7,273 nucleotides of DNA from Actinomycetota bacterium (GTDB lineage: Bacteria > Actinomycetota > Actinomycetes > Nanopelagicales > Nanopelagicaceae): NCBI GenBank assembly GCA_947465365.1, contig CANIAV010000038.1, positions 1 to 7,273 on the forward strand, in the 5' to 3' direction. This document shows positions 1-6,863 of the stretch, piece by piece (position 1 is the stretch's first letter; each line of letters starts with the position of its first letter). A program made the position numbers and the translations under genes. The notes beneath the pieces were generated by a model that worked only from the letters and a program-made list of their open reading frames with translations, did not search any database and was not told the DNA's origin.

Positions 1-1367
1 AAAACGCCTTGATTGGCGAAATCAAAGGGCGAACCCACATCAAGCATCTGCACATTAGCCGGATCTATATCTCCGTCTTCACTTTCCGCATCTGCTTCAT
101 CGCCGACCACAAAACCAATACTGCGCGCCATCGCATCAAAGCCATTGCCAACGGTCAGCGTTGCAGATGTAGCAATAACGGGAGTTTTAGTTAATAAATT
201 AGCGCGCAATACTTCAGATACAGATAGCGGCGCTAAATGCAGAGTTGAGAAAGTTGGTTCATACCAGAGCACATGGGTATTGCCCATCTTCAATAACTTG
301 CCACATGTTGTGTTGATCTCAGAGACCGCACCTTTTACACGGGCACGTTCTGCAACTGCATCGGAATCTATGATTTCATCATCGGCGTTAATGATCTGAA
401 CGATCGCTGCAGCTGCCTCTTTTACCTTGCGAATCGGTGCTTCAAGTGACGATGGAATTTCATTGAGGCGACCTTGGGCGTTAAAATCTCCGCGAATTTG
501 ATCACCGTAATCGGCCATCGCATCGTGAAAATTGTCGCCTGCTTTAGTTAAGGCATCGGCTAATTTGCCCGGCATATGTTTGCGCGCCATGGCCGCTGCA
601 CGTATTACACGGGCAGAGGTAAGTTCTTCAGTTACCGCTTGCGTTGTGCGATCCATAAATTCGTGGGCTTCATCCAAGATCACCGCATCGCGTTCGGGCA
701 AGATGGGATGTGAATCCACGATTTCAATCGCCAGCAAGGTGTGGTTGGTGATTACAACATCGGCAGATTGCGCCTTTAACTTAGCTTTTGCCGCAAAACA
801 TTGCGGTCCGTAATTACAAACATCAGCGCCAACGCATTCGCGCCCCGAAAGTGAATTAGCGGCCCAGACGCGACGATCGACATCAGGTGCATCATCACGA
901 TCACCGGAAACCCCAGGAGTTTTAGCCCAAGCATGTAAACGTTTAGCATCTTTACCAAGGTGGCTTACCTCAAGTAAGACTTCGCCATCCGGATCTGGTT
1001 CTTCGGTATTCATCTTCTGCAAACAGATGTAATTACCTACGCCTTTATAAATTCCGTAAGTTATCTCGCGCCCTAAGACTTTTTCTAAAGCAGGAACAAC
1101 TGCTGGCAGATCACGTTCTACCAATTGACGTTGCAACGCCAATGTGGCGGTGGCGACTAAAACTTTACGGCCATGAACAAGTGCTGGAACTAAGTAAGCC
1201 AGCGATTTTCCAGTACCGGTGCCGGCTTGCACCATTAAATGATGGCGATCAGTAAGTGCATTTGCGACAGCTTCAGCCATTTCTATCTGGCCCTCGCGCG
1301 GTGAACCACCAATTGCAGCGACTGCAGCATCTAAGGCTTTACGCACCTGTGCTGAAAGATCGCTCAT
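1..1367 (-). CDS. dinG: DinG/XPD-family ATP-dependent DNA helicase (iron-sulfur type), 3' end outside window
   Basis: Superfamily 2 helicase of the DinG/XPD group, which unwinds DNA 5' to 3' and acts in repair and in resolving unusual replication structures. The frame is open from an ATG at 1367 to the left edge, giving 455 residues and no stop. Visible motifs, in order: REGQ (24-27), Walker A GTGTGKS with K54, TATLALQ after it, a cysteine at 115 and a C-x5-C-x5-C set at 178, 184 and 190 (the four ligands expected for the 4Fe-4S cluster), ITNH, the DEAH box at 232-235, VIATSATL at 397-404, and GSPF at 445-448, typical of this family just before helicase domain 2. Actinobacterial DinG proteins are about 650-700 residues, so roughly the last 200, with motifs V and VI, lie outside. 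No Shine-Dalgarno precedes the ATG. Transcribed divergently from lldD. The closely related YoaA-type annotation cannot be excluded. Confidence 0.93.
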   Translation of the reverse strand, partial: MSDLSAQVRKALDAAVAAIGGSPREGQIEMAEAVANALTDRHHLMVQAGTGTGKSLAYLVPALVHGRKVLVATATLALQRQLVERDLPAVVPALEKVLGREITYGIYKGVGNYICLQKMNTEEPDPDGEVLLEVSHLGKDAKRLHAWAKTPGVSGDRDDAPDVDRRVWAANSLSGRECVGADVCNYGPQCFAAKAKLKAQSADVVITNHTLLAIEIVDSHPILPERDAVILDEAHEFMDRTTQAVTEELTSARVIRAAAMARKHMPGKLADALTKAGDNFHDAMADYGDQIRGDFNAQGRLNEIPSSLEAPIRKVKEAAAAIVQIINADDEIIDSDAVAERARVKGAVSEINTTCGKLLKMGNTHVLWYEPTFSTLHLAPLSVSEVLRANLLTKTPVIATSATLTVGNGFDAMARSIGFVVGDEADAESEDGDIDPANVQMLDVGSPFDFANQGV

Positions 1368-1460
1368 AGGGGCACAGTAGCGAAATTCCCTTGGCCAACT
1401 GCGATAGTCAGCACAACTTAGATCGTATAGGATTTACCAATTACGAAAGGTAGGCGAGCT
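1368..1460. promoter_or_regulatory. Divergent intergenic region between dinG and lldD
   Basis: This 93-bp gap must hold the start signals of both flanking genes. On the plus strand TATAGGAT at 1426-1433 fits an actinobacterial -10 box (TAnnnT), 27 bases before the lldD start codon, but no convincing -35 lies 16-18 bases upstream. On the minus strand TACTGT (1379 down to 1374) ends 6 bases before the helicase ATG. A TACC (1435-1438) / GGTA (1449-1452) inverted pair with a 10-base spacer overlaps the lldD leader and could be an operator half-site pair, but it is too short to call. No small gene is visible here. Confidence 0.35.
1448..1454 (+). promoter_or_regulatory. Ribosome binding site for lldD supporting the TTG start
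   Basis: The sequence AGGTAGG ends 6 bases before the TTG at 1461. It gives two AGG cores, the second well spaced. This, with the match of the N-terminus to other actinobacterial LldD proteins, supports TTG as the start; no ATG or GTG in this frame lies close enough to compete. Confidence 0.5.
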
Positions 1461-2726
1461 TTGGGTAAGAAGAATGTAAAGCGCCAGATTCCAAAGATCA
1501 GTGAATTAGCACCGCTGCTTAAATTTGCGCTGCCGTCGCTACCTTCGCGCAAGAAGCGCCTTGCGAAAGCGATAACCATTTGGGATCTACGCACCATCGC
1601 CAAACGCCGCACCCCCACCGGTCCCTTTGATTACACCGATGGTTCTGCCGAATCTGAGTTAACTCTAGATCGTGCCCGCCGCGCCTTTTTAGATCTGGAA
1701 TTTCGCCCCAATATTTTGCAAGATGTATCTGAAGCATCCCTTGCCTGCGATGTATTAGGTGAAGAGTTTGCAATGCCGGTTGGTATTGCACCAACTGGTT
1801 TTACTCGCATGATGCATACCGAAGGCGAAATAGCCGGAGCTCGAGCCGCCGCTAAATTTGGTATTCCCTTTTCACTATCCACCCTTGGCACAACCAGCAT
1901 TGAAGATGTCGTCAAAGCTGCCCCAAATGGCACTAACTGGTTCCAGCTATATATGTGGAAAGACCGCGATGCCAGTATGGAACTCGTGCGTCGCGCCCAA
2001 ACTGCCGGCGTTAAGAATTTACTTCTAACTGTTGATGTCCCTGTTGCTGGTGCGCGTCTGCGCGATGTGCGAAATGGTTTAACGGTTCCACCGCGTCTGA
2101 CCGGTAAAACTCTTATCGATGCTATCCCCCGTCCTGAATGGTGGATGAACTTTTTAACAACTCCGGCGATCACCTTTGCAACCATGAAAAACTGGAAAGG
2201 CACCGTCGCCGAACTGCTGGACTTTATGTTCGATCCAACGATGACCTTTGAAGATCTGAAATGGATCCGCGAGCAATGGGATGGCGATTTAACAATTAAA
2301 GGTATTCAAACGGTAGAAGATGCGAAAAAGGCTGCCAAATATGGGGCCGATGCCATCATTTTATCTAACCACGGCGGTCGCCAATTAGATCGCGCTCCAG
2401 TCCCTCTTCACTTATTAGTAGATGTTAAGAAAGAGTTGAAGAAAGATATCGAAGTACATATTGATACCGGCATTATGCACGGCGCAGATATTTTGGCTGC
2501 TATCGCGCTTGGCGCTGACTTCACCTACATTGGCCGCGCTTATTTATATGGCCTTATGGCCGGCGGGCAAGAAGGCGTAGAGCGCGCGCTTACAATTTTG
2601 CGTACGGAGATGATTCGCAATATGAAGTTACTTGGTGTTAATTCGCTCGAAGAACTTGAGCCAAAACATGTTCGCTTACTTCCCACCCATGCCGGGTTGG
2701 GCTCGCTACCTGGAGGAAATAAATGA
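1461..2726 (+). CDS. lldD: L-lactate dehydrogenase (FMN-dependent, quinone-linked), LldD
   Basis: Oxidises L-lactate to pyruvate using FMN, passing electrons to the membrane quinone pool; peripheral membrane enzyme of the alpha-hydroxy-acid oxidase family. The 421 residues form one FMN-binding TIM barrel. Visible active-site residues by family comparison: Tyr58 (FDYTDG), the [10 protein letters not shown] segment (108-117), Tyr164 (FQLYMW), the TVDVP strand (190-194), Arg199 (GAR), Lys280 (IKGIQT), His304 and Arg307 (SNHGGRQLD), Asp336 (DTGIMHGAD) and the phosphate-binding IGRAYLYGL (357-365). His304 is the expected catalytic base. The N-terminus ([10 protein letters not shown], then LTI-like [10 protein letters not shown]) matches mycobacterial and corynebacterial LldD as I recall them, supporting the TTG start. 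It overlaps the next gene by 4 bases, so the two are translationally coupled. Alternatives are lactate 2-monooxygenase or the mycofactocin protein MftD, both less likely from the overall pattern. Confidence 0.93.
   Translation: MGKKNVKRQIPKISELAPLLKFALPSLPSRKKRLAKAITIWDLRTIAKRRTPTGPFDYTDGSAESELTLDRARRAFLDLEFRPNILQDVSEASLACDVLGEEFAMPVGIAPTGFTRMMHTEGEIAGARAAAKFGIPFSLSTLGTTSIEDVVKAAPNGTNWFQLYMWKDRDASMELVRRAQTAGVKNLLLTVDVPVAGARLRDVRNGLTVPPRLTGKTLIDAIPRPEWWMNFLTTPAITFATMKNWKGTVAELLDFMFDPTMTFEDLKWIREQWDGDLTIKGIQTVEDAKKAAKYGADAIILSNHGGRQLDRAPVPLHLLVDVKKELKKDIEVHIDTGIMHGADILAAIALGADFTYIGRAYLYGLMAGGQEGVERALTILRTEMIRNMKLLGVNSLEELEPKHVRLLPTHAGLGSLPGGNK
2712..2716 (+). promoter_or_regulatory. Strong Shine-Dalgarno of the FAH-family gene
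   Basis: GGAGG lies 6 bases before the ATG at 2723, inside the last codons of lldD. It fixes the start of the downstream gene and shows that it is translated from the lldD transcript, with ATGA shared between stop and start. Confidence 0.85.
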
Positions 2727-3571
2727 AGATCGCACGTATCGGAGCTGCAGGTAGTGAAAAGCCAGTCGTAGTCGAAGGCGATCAAGCCATTGATGTCTCA
2801 ACACTTGTCAGTGACTGGAACCGCACCGAACTAGAAAACGGTGGTTATGAAAAGGTTGTAAAGGCCGATCTCTCAAAACTTCCCCGCACACCTCTTTCCG
2901 GCGTTCGCTATGGTTCCCCAGTTGCACGTCCAACCAAAGTTATCTGTGTAGGTCTTAACTACATCGCACATATTGCAGAAACTGGTGCAGATACCCCGAA
3001 AGAGCCAGTGATCTTCATGAAGGCCCCGGATTCAGTTATCGGGCCAAATGATGACATTGTGATTCCACCTAATAGCACTGCAACTGATTACGAAGTAGAA
3101 CTCGCAATTGTTATCGGAAAGCGTGCGCTATATCTAGATTCACCAAAAGATTCCGCATCCCACATCCTTGGTTACACAATCTCGCAAGATGTATCCGAGC
3201 GCCACTGGCAGATCGAACGTTCTGGCCAATGGGTTAAGGGAAAGTCATTTCCAACCTTTAATCCCATCGGTCCAGTAATCGTTTCAGGCGATGCCATTAA
3301 TCCCCATAACTTGCGTTTGTGGTGTGAAGTAGATGGCGTAATGAAGCAAGATTCCAATACCAACGACTTGTTATTTGGCATCGACCATATCGTTTGGTAC
3401 ATCAGCCAATTTATGGAGCTCTTCCCAGGCGATGTCATCAATACCGGAACGCCATTTGGTGTGGGGCTAGGCTTTAAGCCACCGGTTTATCTGCACGGCG
3501 GACAGAAGATTCGCACAGGTATCGACGGTATCGGCGAAATCCACAACACTTGCGTAGATTTTAAAAAGTAA
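2723..3571 (+). CDS. Fumarylacetoacetate hydrolase family protein, probable 2,4-diketo-3-deoxy-sugar-acid hydrolase
   Basis: A 282-residue metal-dependent member of the FAH superfamily, with a short N-terminal domain (about 1-65) followed by the FAH fold. Seen: [13 protein letters not shown] (76-88), [12 protein letters not shown] (99-110), the metal-ligand segment [11 protein letters not shown] with Glu124 and Glu126, Asp156 in [18 protein letters not shown] (165-175), and NTGTPFGVG (240-248) followed by GFKPPVYL. The family cleaves C-C bonds in acylpyruvates or isomerises related diene acids. The ERxGQWxKGKS and KPPxYL segments recall the branch often annotated ureidoglycolate lyase, which includes 2,4-diketo-3-deoxy-L-fuconate and -L-rhamnonate hydrolases giving pyruvate plus L-lactate. 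Coupling to lldD fits this. Substrate is inferred; a fumarylpyruvate or homoprotocatechuate-type role remains possible. Family assignment is firm. Confidence 0.88.
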   Translation: MKIARIGAAGSEKPVVVEGDQAIDVSTLVSDWNRTELENGGYEKVVKADLSKLPRTPLSGVRYGSPVARPTKVICVGLNYIAHIAETGADTPKEPVIFMKAPDSVIGPNDDIVIPPNSTATDYEVELAIVIGKRALYLDSPKDSASHILGYTISQDVSERHWQIERSGQWVKGKSFPTFNPIGPVIVSGDAINPHNLRLWCEVDGVMKQDSNTNDLLFGIDHIVWYISQFMELFPGDVINTGTPFGVGLGFKPPVYLHGGQKIRTGIDGIGEIHNTCVDFKK

Positions 3572-4664
3572 TCATCTGGCGAAGTTCATCGCCTTTTTCC
3601 AATCTATCCATACCTAGGTTTATTTCGTCGAGCGTAATTGTAGAAGACACCAAACTTTCAACTGGAAGAAGGCCGCTTCTCCAAAGATCAGCAAACTTAG
3701 GAATATCTCTCGCAGCCACAGCAGATCCTAGGTAACTTCCTACAATTTTCTTTCCTTGCGATACTAAAGCTAAAGGCGAAATTGTTGCCAAATCGTTGGC
3801 CGCTGGTAGTCCTACAGTGACAAGAGTGCCTCCGGGTGCCGTCAATTCGAGCGCTAATTCAAATGCTTTCGATATGCCTACTGCCTCGATTACGACATCT
3901 GCTTTTAAGCCCTCTGCTATCGCTTCATCGCCACTAAAGACCCTGGTTGCTCCTAGCTTCAAGGCATGAGAGCGTTTCTTCTCATTCAAGTCAATTCCGT
4001 ATACCTTCTCTGTTTTCAAAGCAATCGCAGTGATCAAGGCGGCTAGCCCAACACCTCCAAGACCAACGATCGCTACCGACTGTCCAGATTTAAGTGTTAC
4101 GGCATTAAGGAGTGCGCCTCCACCTGTGAGAACTGCACAACCTAGCAATGCAGCTACCTGTGGTGGAATATCGCTATCAACTTTAACAATTGAACGGCAA
4201 TCTACAACTGCATAATCTGCAAAAGCTGAAACTCCAAGGTGATGATTTATTTTTTTGCCTTCTCTGGTCAATCTTTGACCACCTGACAGGAGTTCACCCG
4301 CAACGTTTGATTTCGTACCAGCTATGCAACTCATGGCTCCATTTGAGGAGCAACCAAGACAATTTCCGCACCTTGGCGCAAATGTCATAACTACTCGATC
4401 TCCAACATTTAAACCTTTGACTTCGCGTCCAAAACTTTCCACTATTCCTGCCGCCTCATGGCCTAGCAGCATCGGAGTCGGTCTAGGTCTAACACCCTGA
4501 ACTACTGCTAAATCTGAATGGCAAATTCCAGCTGATTCAATTCTGACCAGAACTTCATGATCAAGTGGAGCTGATAATTCAATATTAGAGATCGTTATAG
4601 GTCTAGACACAGAATATGGAAATGATCTCCCCATTTCCTCCAAGATTGCGCCTTTGATCAACAT
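3561..4664 (-). CDS. Zinc-dependent alcohol dehydrogenase (MDR superfamily), last gene of the cluster
   Basis: A 367-residue medium-chain dehydrogenase/reductase with a complete zinc apparatus: catalytic ligands Cys48 (GICHSD), His69 with Glu70 (LLGHEAAG) and Cys176 (LLGC), and structural-zinc cysteines 99, 102, 105 and 113. The Rossmann domain has GLGGVG at 201-206 and Asp225 at the end of strand 2, which favours NAD(H). It should oxidise an alcohol to an aldehyde or ketone, or the reverse, in the cytoplasm; the substrate cannot be read from sequence. The layout resembles class I/III-type zinc ADHs. The ATG follows the TAA of the preceding dehydrogenase with no base between them, implying coupled translation. 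Its 3' end overlaps the convergent FAH gene by 11 bp, ending QMITF. No terminator for this gene is evident beyond its stop codon. Confidence 0.9.
   Translation of the reverse strand: MLIKGAILEEMGRSFPYSVSRPITISNIELSAPLDHEVLVRIESAGICHSDLAVVQGVRPRPTPMLLGHEAAGIVESFGREVKGLNVGDRVVMTFAPRCGNCLGCSSNGAMSCIAGTKSNVAGELLSGGQRLTREGKKINHHLGVSAFADYAVVDCRSIVKVDSDIPPQVAALLGCAVLTGGGALLNAVTLKSGQSVAIVGLGGVGLAALITAIALKTEKVYGIDLNEKKRSHALKLGATRVFSGDEAIAEGLKADVVIEAVGISKAFELALELTAPGGTLVTVGLPAANDLATISPLALVSQGKKIVGSYLGSAVAARDIPKFADLWRSGLLPVESLVSSTITLDEINLGMDRLEKGDELRQMITF
3578..3598 (+). terminator. Rho-independent terminator of the lldD-FAH operon
   Basis: GGCGA (3578-3582) pairs with TCGCC (3589-3593) around a 6-base loop and is followed at once by TTTTT (3594-3598). 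It starts 6 bases after the FAH stop codon. The stem is only 5 bp but four pairs are G-C. It lies within the C-terminal coding end of the opposing alcohol dehydrogenase gene (encoding EKGDELRQ), so the same bases are both terminator and coding sequence. On the minus strand no T-run directly follows the stem, so it should act in the plus direction only. Confidence 0.55.
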
Positions 4665-5807
4665 TTAGAGACCTTTGTTTGCAAAATCAATAATTGAACG
4701 TCCTCTTGTGATTCCTTTATCAAGTTCAAAAAATGCAGTATTAATGTCTTTTAATGCGTAATTTTGATTCACAATCTTTTCAAGCGGTATCAGTCCCTGT
4801 TCTGCAAGTTTTATTACCGCGCTGAGATCATCTTTTGGTTTTCCGCCAAACGATCCCTTAATCGTGAATTCTCTACGGACTAATGGAGTTATTTCGAAAC
4901 TTGCAGTTGTCCCATGTGGTGCGATTCCGACTACCGTGATTAGCCCTCCCTCAGACACAAGCCCAAACCCAAGTTCAATAGTTGCAGCACTACCAACGGC
5001 CTCAAAGACCAAATGAGCCCCCTGACCAGGTAGTGAAGCTTTAATATCCTGCACATTCATTTTGGCAGAGTTAAATGCATGTGTAGCACCTAGATCCCGT
5101 GCTAATTCAGTTTTTTTATCATCAATATCAATAGCAATTATATTCTCAATACCGAAGATTTTACAGAAAAGAGTAATAAACAACCCCACACCACCAACTC
5201 CAATAACGATCGCAGTTTTATATGGTGCTCCTTCCATTTGTCGGGTCAATATGGCACGTTTAACTGCCGAATGGGCAGTAATTCCGGCACAACCTAAAAC
5301 ACACCAAGATTTGTCAGCCAGGTCACCACGAACCTTCGCCATTGCCGATATCGGTACCACAGCGTATTCGGCGAATCCTGCCATCGAATACGAAGATACT
5401 TCCTGCCCAACTTTGTCTTGCAATCTCTTTGTACCATCTAACATATTTCCATTTAAACGGTTATTGAAGAAAAAACTCGAACAAATATTTGTTAATCCTG
5501 AATTGCATTGCTCGCAATTATTACAAGGCATAATGAAACTCGTGACAACGAAATCATCTTCGGCGAAATCAAAAACACTTTTATCGTTTTCACTAATCTG
5601 AACGATTTGCCCAAAGACCTCATGACCTAGAATTGCAGGCCTTGGAAATTTAACATGTTTTTTTACTACATGTAAGTCTGAATGACATACACCAGTTGAT
5701 AAAACTTTGATTAAAACCTCGCCATTTTTTGGTTCGGGGAGCGGAATATGCTCCATGAATAGTTCTTCAGATTCCTCACGTAAAATTGCTGCGAGCATGT
5801 TAGCCAC
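4665..5807 (-). CDS. Zinc-dependent alcohol dehydrogenase (MDR superfamily, Zn_ADH10-like)
   Basis: A 380-residue zinc MDR with catalytic ligands Cys41 (GVCHSDL), His62 with Glu63 (ILGHE) and Cys173 (LGCAG), and structural-zinc cysteines 95, 98, 101 and 109. GVGGVG at 203-208 and Asp227 mark an NAD-type Rossmann domain. The stretch FIMPC...FFFNNRLNG...YSMAGFAEYAVVP recalls, from memory, the conserved-domain group called Zn_ADH10, whose physiological substrate is not well defined. The start is taken as GTG at 5807 because GGAG sits 4 bases upstream; ATG at 5798 (Met4) would lie 13 bases from it but would give the more usual MLAAIL beginning. The gene is AT-rich (20 to 26 G/C per 60-base line in three of the lines counted), lower than lldD. 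It lies 60 bp after the zinc-less MDR and abuts the next ADH. Confidence 0.9.
   Translation of the reverse strand: MANMLAAILREESEELFMEHIPLPEPKNGEVLIKVLSTGVCHSDLHVVKKHVKFPRPAILGHEVFGQIVQISENDKSVFDFAEDDFVVTSFIMPCNNCEQCNSGLTNICSSFFFNNRLNGNMLDGTKRLQDKVGQEVSSYSMAGFAEYAVVPISAMAKVRGDLADKSWCVLGCAGITAHSAVKRAILTRQMEGAPYKTAIVIGVGGVGLFITLFCKIFGIENIIAIDIDDKKTELARDLGATHAFNSAKMNVQDIKASLPGQGAHLVFEAVGSAATIELGFGLVSEGGLITVVGIAPHGTTASFEITPLVRREFTIKGSFGGKPKDDLSAVIKLAEQGLIPLEKIVNQNYALKDINTAFFELDKGITRGRSIIDFANKGL
4671..4676 (-). promoter_or_regulatory. Shine-Dalgarno of the second zinc ADH
   Basis: On the minus strand AAAGGT lies 6 bases before the ATG at 4664, within the last codons of the upstream ADH; the 6-base spacer contains that gene's TAA stop. 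Confidence 0.55.
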
Positions 5808-5811
5808 AAAT

Positions 5812-5815
5812 CTCC
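5812..5815 (-). promoter_or_regulatory. Shine-Dalgarno deciding the GTG start of the Zn_ADH10-like gene
   Basis: On the minus strand GGAG is followed by ATTT and then GTG at 5807, a 4-base spacing. This is slightly short but better than the 13 bases to the alternative ATG at 5798. Confidence 0.45.
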
Positions 5816-5839
5816 AAACAAGAGTTGCTCAGTACCCCA

Positions 5840-5863
5840 AAAGCAAATCTAAAATTTGGCTTT
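5840..5863. other. AT-rich imperfect inverted repeat between two dehydrogenase genes
   Basis: AAAGCAAAT (5840-5848) pairs with ATTTGGCTTT (5854-5863) with one bulged G and a 5-base loop, giving nine pairs. It is the only notable structure in the 60-bp gap. In the minus direction only four Ts follow, then G-rich sequence, so it is a weak terminator at best. It could be an attenuating or transcript-processing hairpin, or an operator for a promoter of the two downstream ADH genes. Confidence 0.3.
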
Positions 5864-5867
5864 AGCA

Positions 5868-6851
5868 TCAGACGGCATCCCGCCAGTCAATCAGAATTCC
5901 ATTCATTGAGTCTTTTTCTGGTGTGAATAATTTTGAGTAGATTGTTTGCGAATCTTTCCAATTGATTTCGTGGCTGACGAGGGCCTTCATGTTTAAATGA
6001 CCAGAAGTGATCTGATTGATGACTGATTCTCTACTTGGTGCTTCCCCAATAAAAAATGGGAATACAGCATTTAATTGCTTTCTGTGAGCGAGATTAAATT
6101 CAAACTTAAGGTCGCCCGCATAATGGCCCTCAAACACGATCATACCCTCGAACTTTGTACACTTTAAAGCATCTTCAACCAAGGGCATGATTCCTGTAGA
6201 TTCAATAACCACATCAAAACCTTTAGGAAAGTCTTTTTCCAGTTGCTCCCAAGCGGTTGATTCTGAAGTGTTTACTACTCTATTCGCACAGTATTTTGCC
6301 GCTACTGCTAATCTATCTTTTGAAACATCTGTTACAACAACATATGCACCGCGCATCATCGCCAACAAAGCAGTAGCCTGTCCAATTATTCCTTGTCCAA
6401 TTACCAACACCGAATCACCCGATTTCACATGCGCTTTATTTAGTGCATTAGCACCTACAGCGGGTTGAACGAATAGGCCGGCGTACTTATAGAGCTCTGT
6501 CTCTGAGACTGGGTGCGTCCTTTCAATAGAAGCCGTTGTAAATGCTTGATGCGTTCCCGCCCCAGTGAAATATGCGACTAACTGACCCTCTTCGAACTGA
6601 CCTTTGATATTTGGGTCGCCAAATTCCACGATGCGCCCAACGCCCTGGTACCCAGGAGAGAAGGGTGGATTACCCCAAAGCAAGTTACGACCGTGCGCCC
6701 CAGCCATTTCCGTTCCAACGCTTACTCCAGAGAACTCTGTGCGGATCAATACTTCACCTGGTTTAGCAGTTCGATGCTCGCGCTCCCCCAGAATTACCTT
6801 GCCCAATTCATGGATTATAAGTGAGGGATGTTTCTTCGAAGAATTTGTCAT
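5868..6851 (-). CDS. Zinc-less MDR dehydrogenase, BchC-like
   Basis: A 327-residue medium-chain dehydrogenase. The N-terminal GroES-like domain contains FSGVSVGTEMAG (40-51) and SPGYQGVGRIVEFG (65-78), the Rossmann domain GQGIIG at 152-157, with Asp175 (VTDVSKDR) favouring NAD(H). The positions that hold the zinc-binding Cys and His in ordinary ADHs are Ser/Val (GVSVG) and Tyr (PGYQG), and the only cysteines are 188 and 231, so neither catalytic nor structural zinc should bind. The pattern resembles the group named after bacteriochlorophyllide dehydrogenase BchC, whose members often reside in biosynthetic clusters; no photosynthesis gene is seen here, so a BchC function is not claimed. Start ATG at 6851 is chosen because AGAAGGG precedes it by 5 bases. 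It begins 10 bp after the SDR stop codon and is probably cotranscribed with it. Confidence 0.85.
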   Translation of the reverse strand: MTNSSKKHPSLIIHELGKVILGEREHRTAKPGEVLIRTEFSGVSVGTEMAGAHGRNLLWGNPPFSPGYQGVGRIVEFGDPNIKGQFEEGQLVAYFTGAGTHQAFTTASIERTHPVSETELYKYAGLFVQPAVGANALNKAHVKSGDSVLVIGQGIIGQATALLAMMRGAYVVVTDVSKDRLAVAAKYCANRVVNTSESTAWEQLEKDFPKGFDVVIESTGIMPLVEDALKCTKFEGMIVFEGHYAGDLKFEFNLAHRKQLNAVFPFFIGEAPSRESVINQITSGHLNMKALVSHEINWKDSQTIYSKLFTPEKDSMNGILIDWRDAV

Positions 6852-6856
6852 GGCAG

Positions 6857-6863
6857 CCCTTCT
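6857..6863 (-). promoter_or_regulatory. Shine-Dalgarno of the zinc-less MDR gene
   Basis: On the minus strand AGAAGGG overlaps the TAG stop of the upstream SDR and lies 5 bases before ATG 6851. It rules against the longer reading from ATG 6929, which would run 68 bases into the SDR gene. Confidence 0.75.

Noticed and set aside
13..813. Plus-strand open frames of up to 128 codons opposite the helicase
   Set aside because: They are antisense to a continuous helicase frame with all expected motifs; their translations are low-complexity Ser/Ala-rich and show no family pattern.
1435..1452. TACC-N10-GGTA as an LldR-type operator
   Set aside because: Four-base arms with a 10-base spacer are expected by chance and do not match the usual GntR-family TGGTnnnACCA spacing.
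1631..2203. 190-codon minus-strand frame inside lldD
   Set aside because: It is a shadow of the lldD reading frame, rich in Arg and Ser, with no recognisable domain.
1461..2726. Mycofactocin protein MftD instead of LldD, which would link the gene to the ADHs as nicotinoproteins
   Set aside because: The overall pattern recalls the LldD branch, and no mftA, mftB or mftC gene is present; the ADHs converge on it and are not in its operon.
2723..3571. Aromatic degradation (HpaG or tyrosine pathway FAH) role
   Set aside because: No ring-cleavage dioxygenase or other aromatic gene is nearby, and the motif details fit the sugar-acid hydrolase branch better; kept only as an alternative.
5062..5601. 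179-codon plus-strand frame inside the Zn_ADH10-like gene
   Set aside because: It lies antisense to a gene with complete zinc and NAD motifs; no ribosome site or domain was seen.
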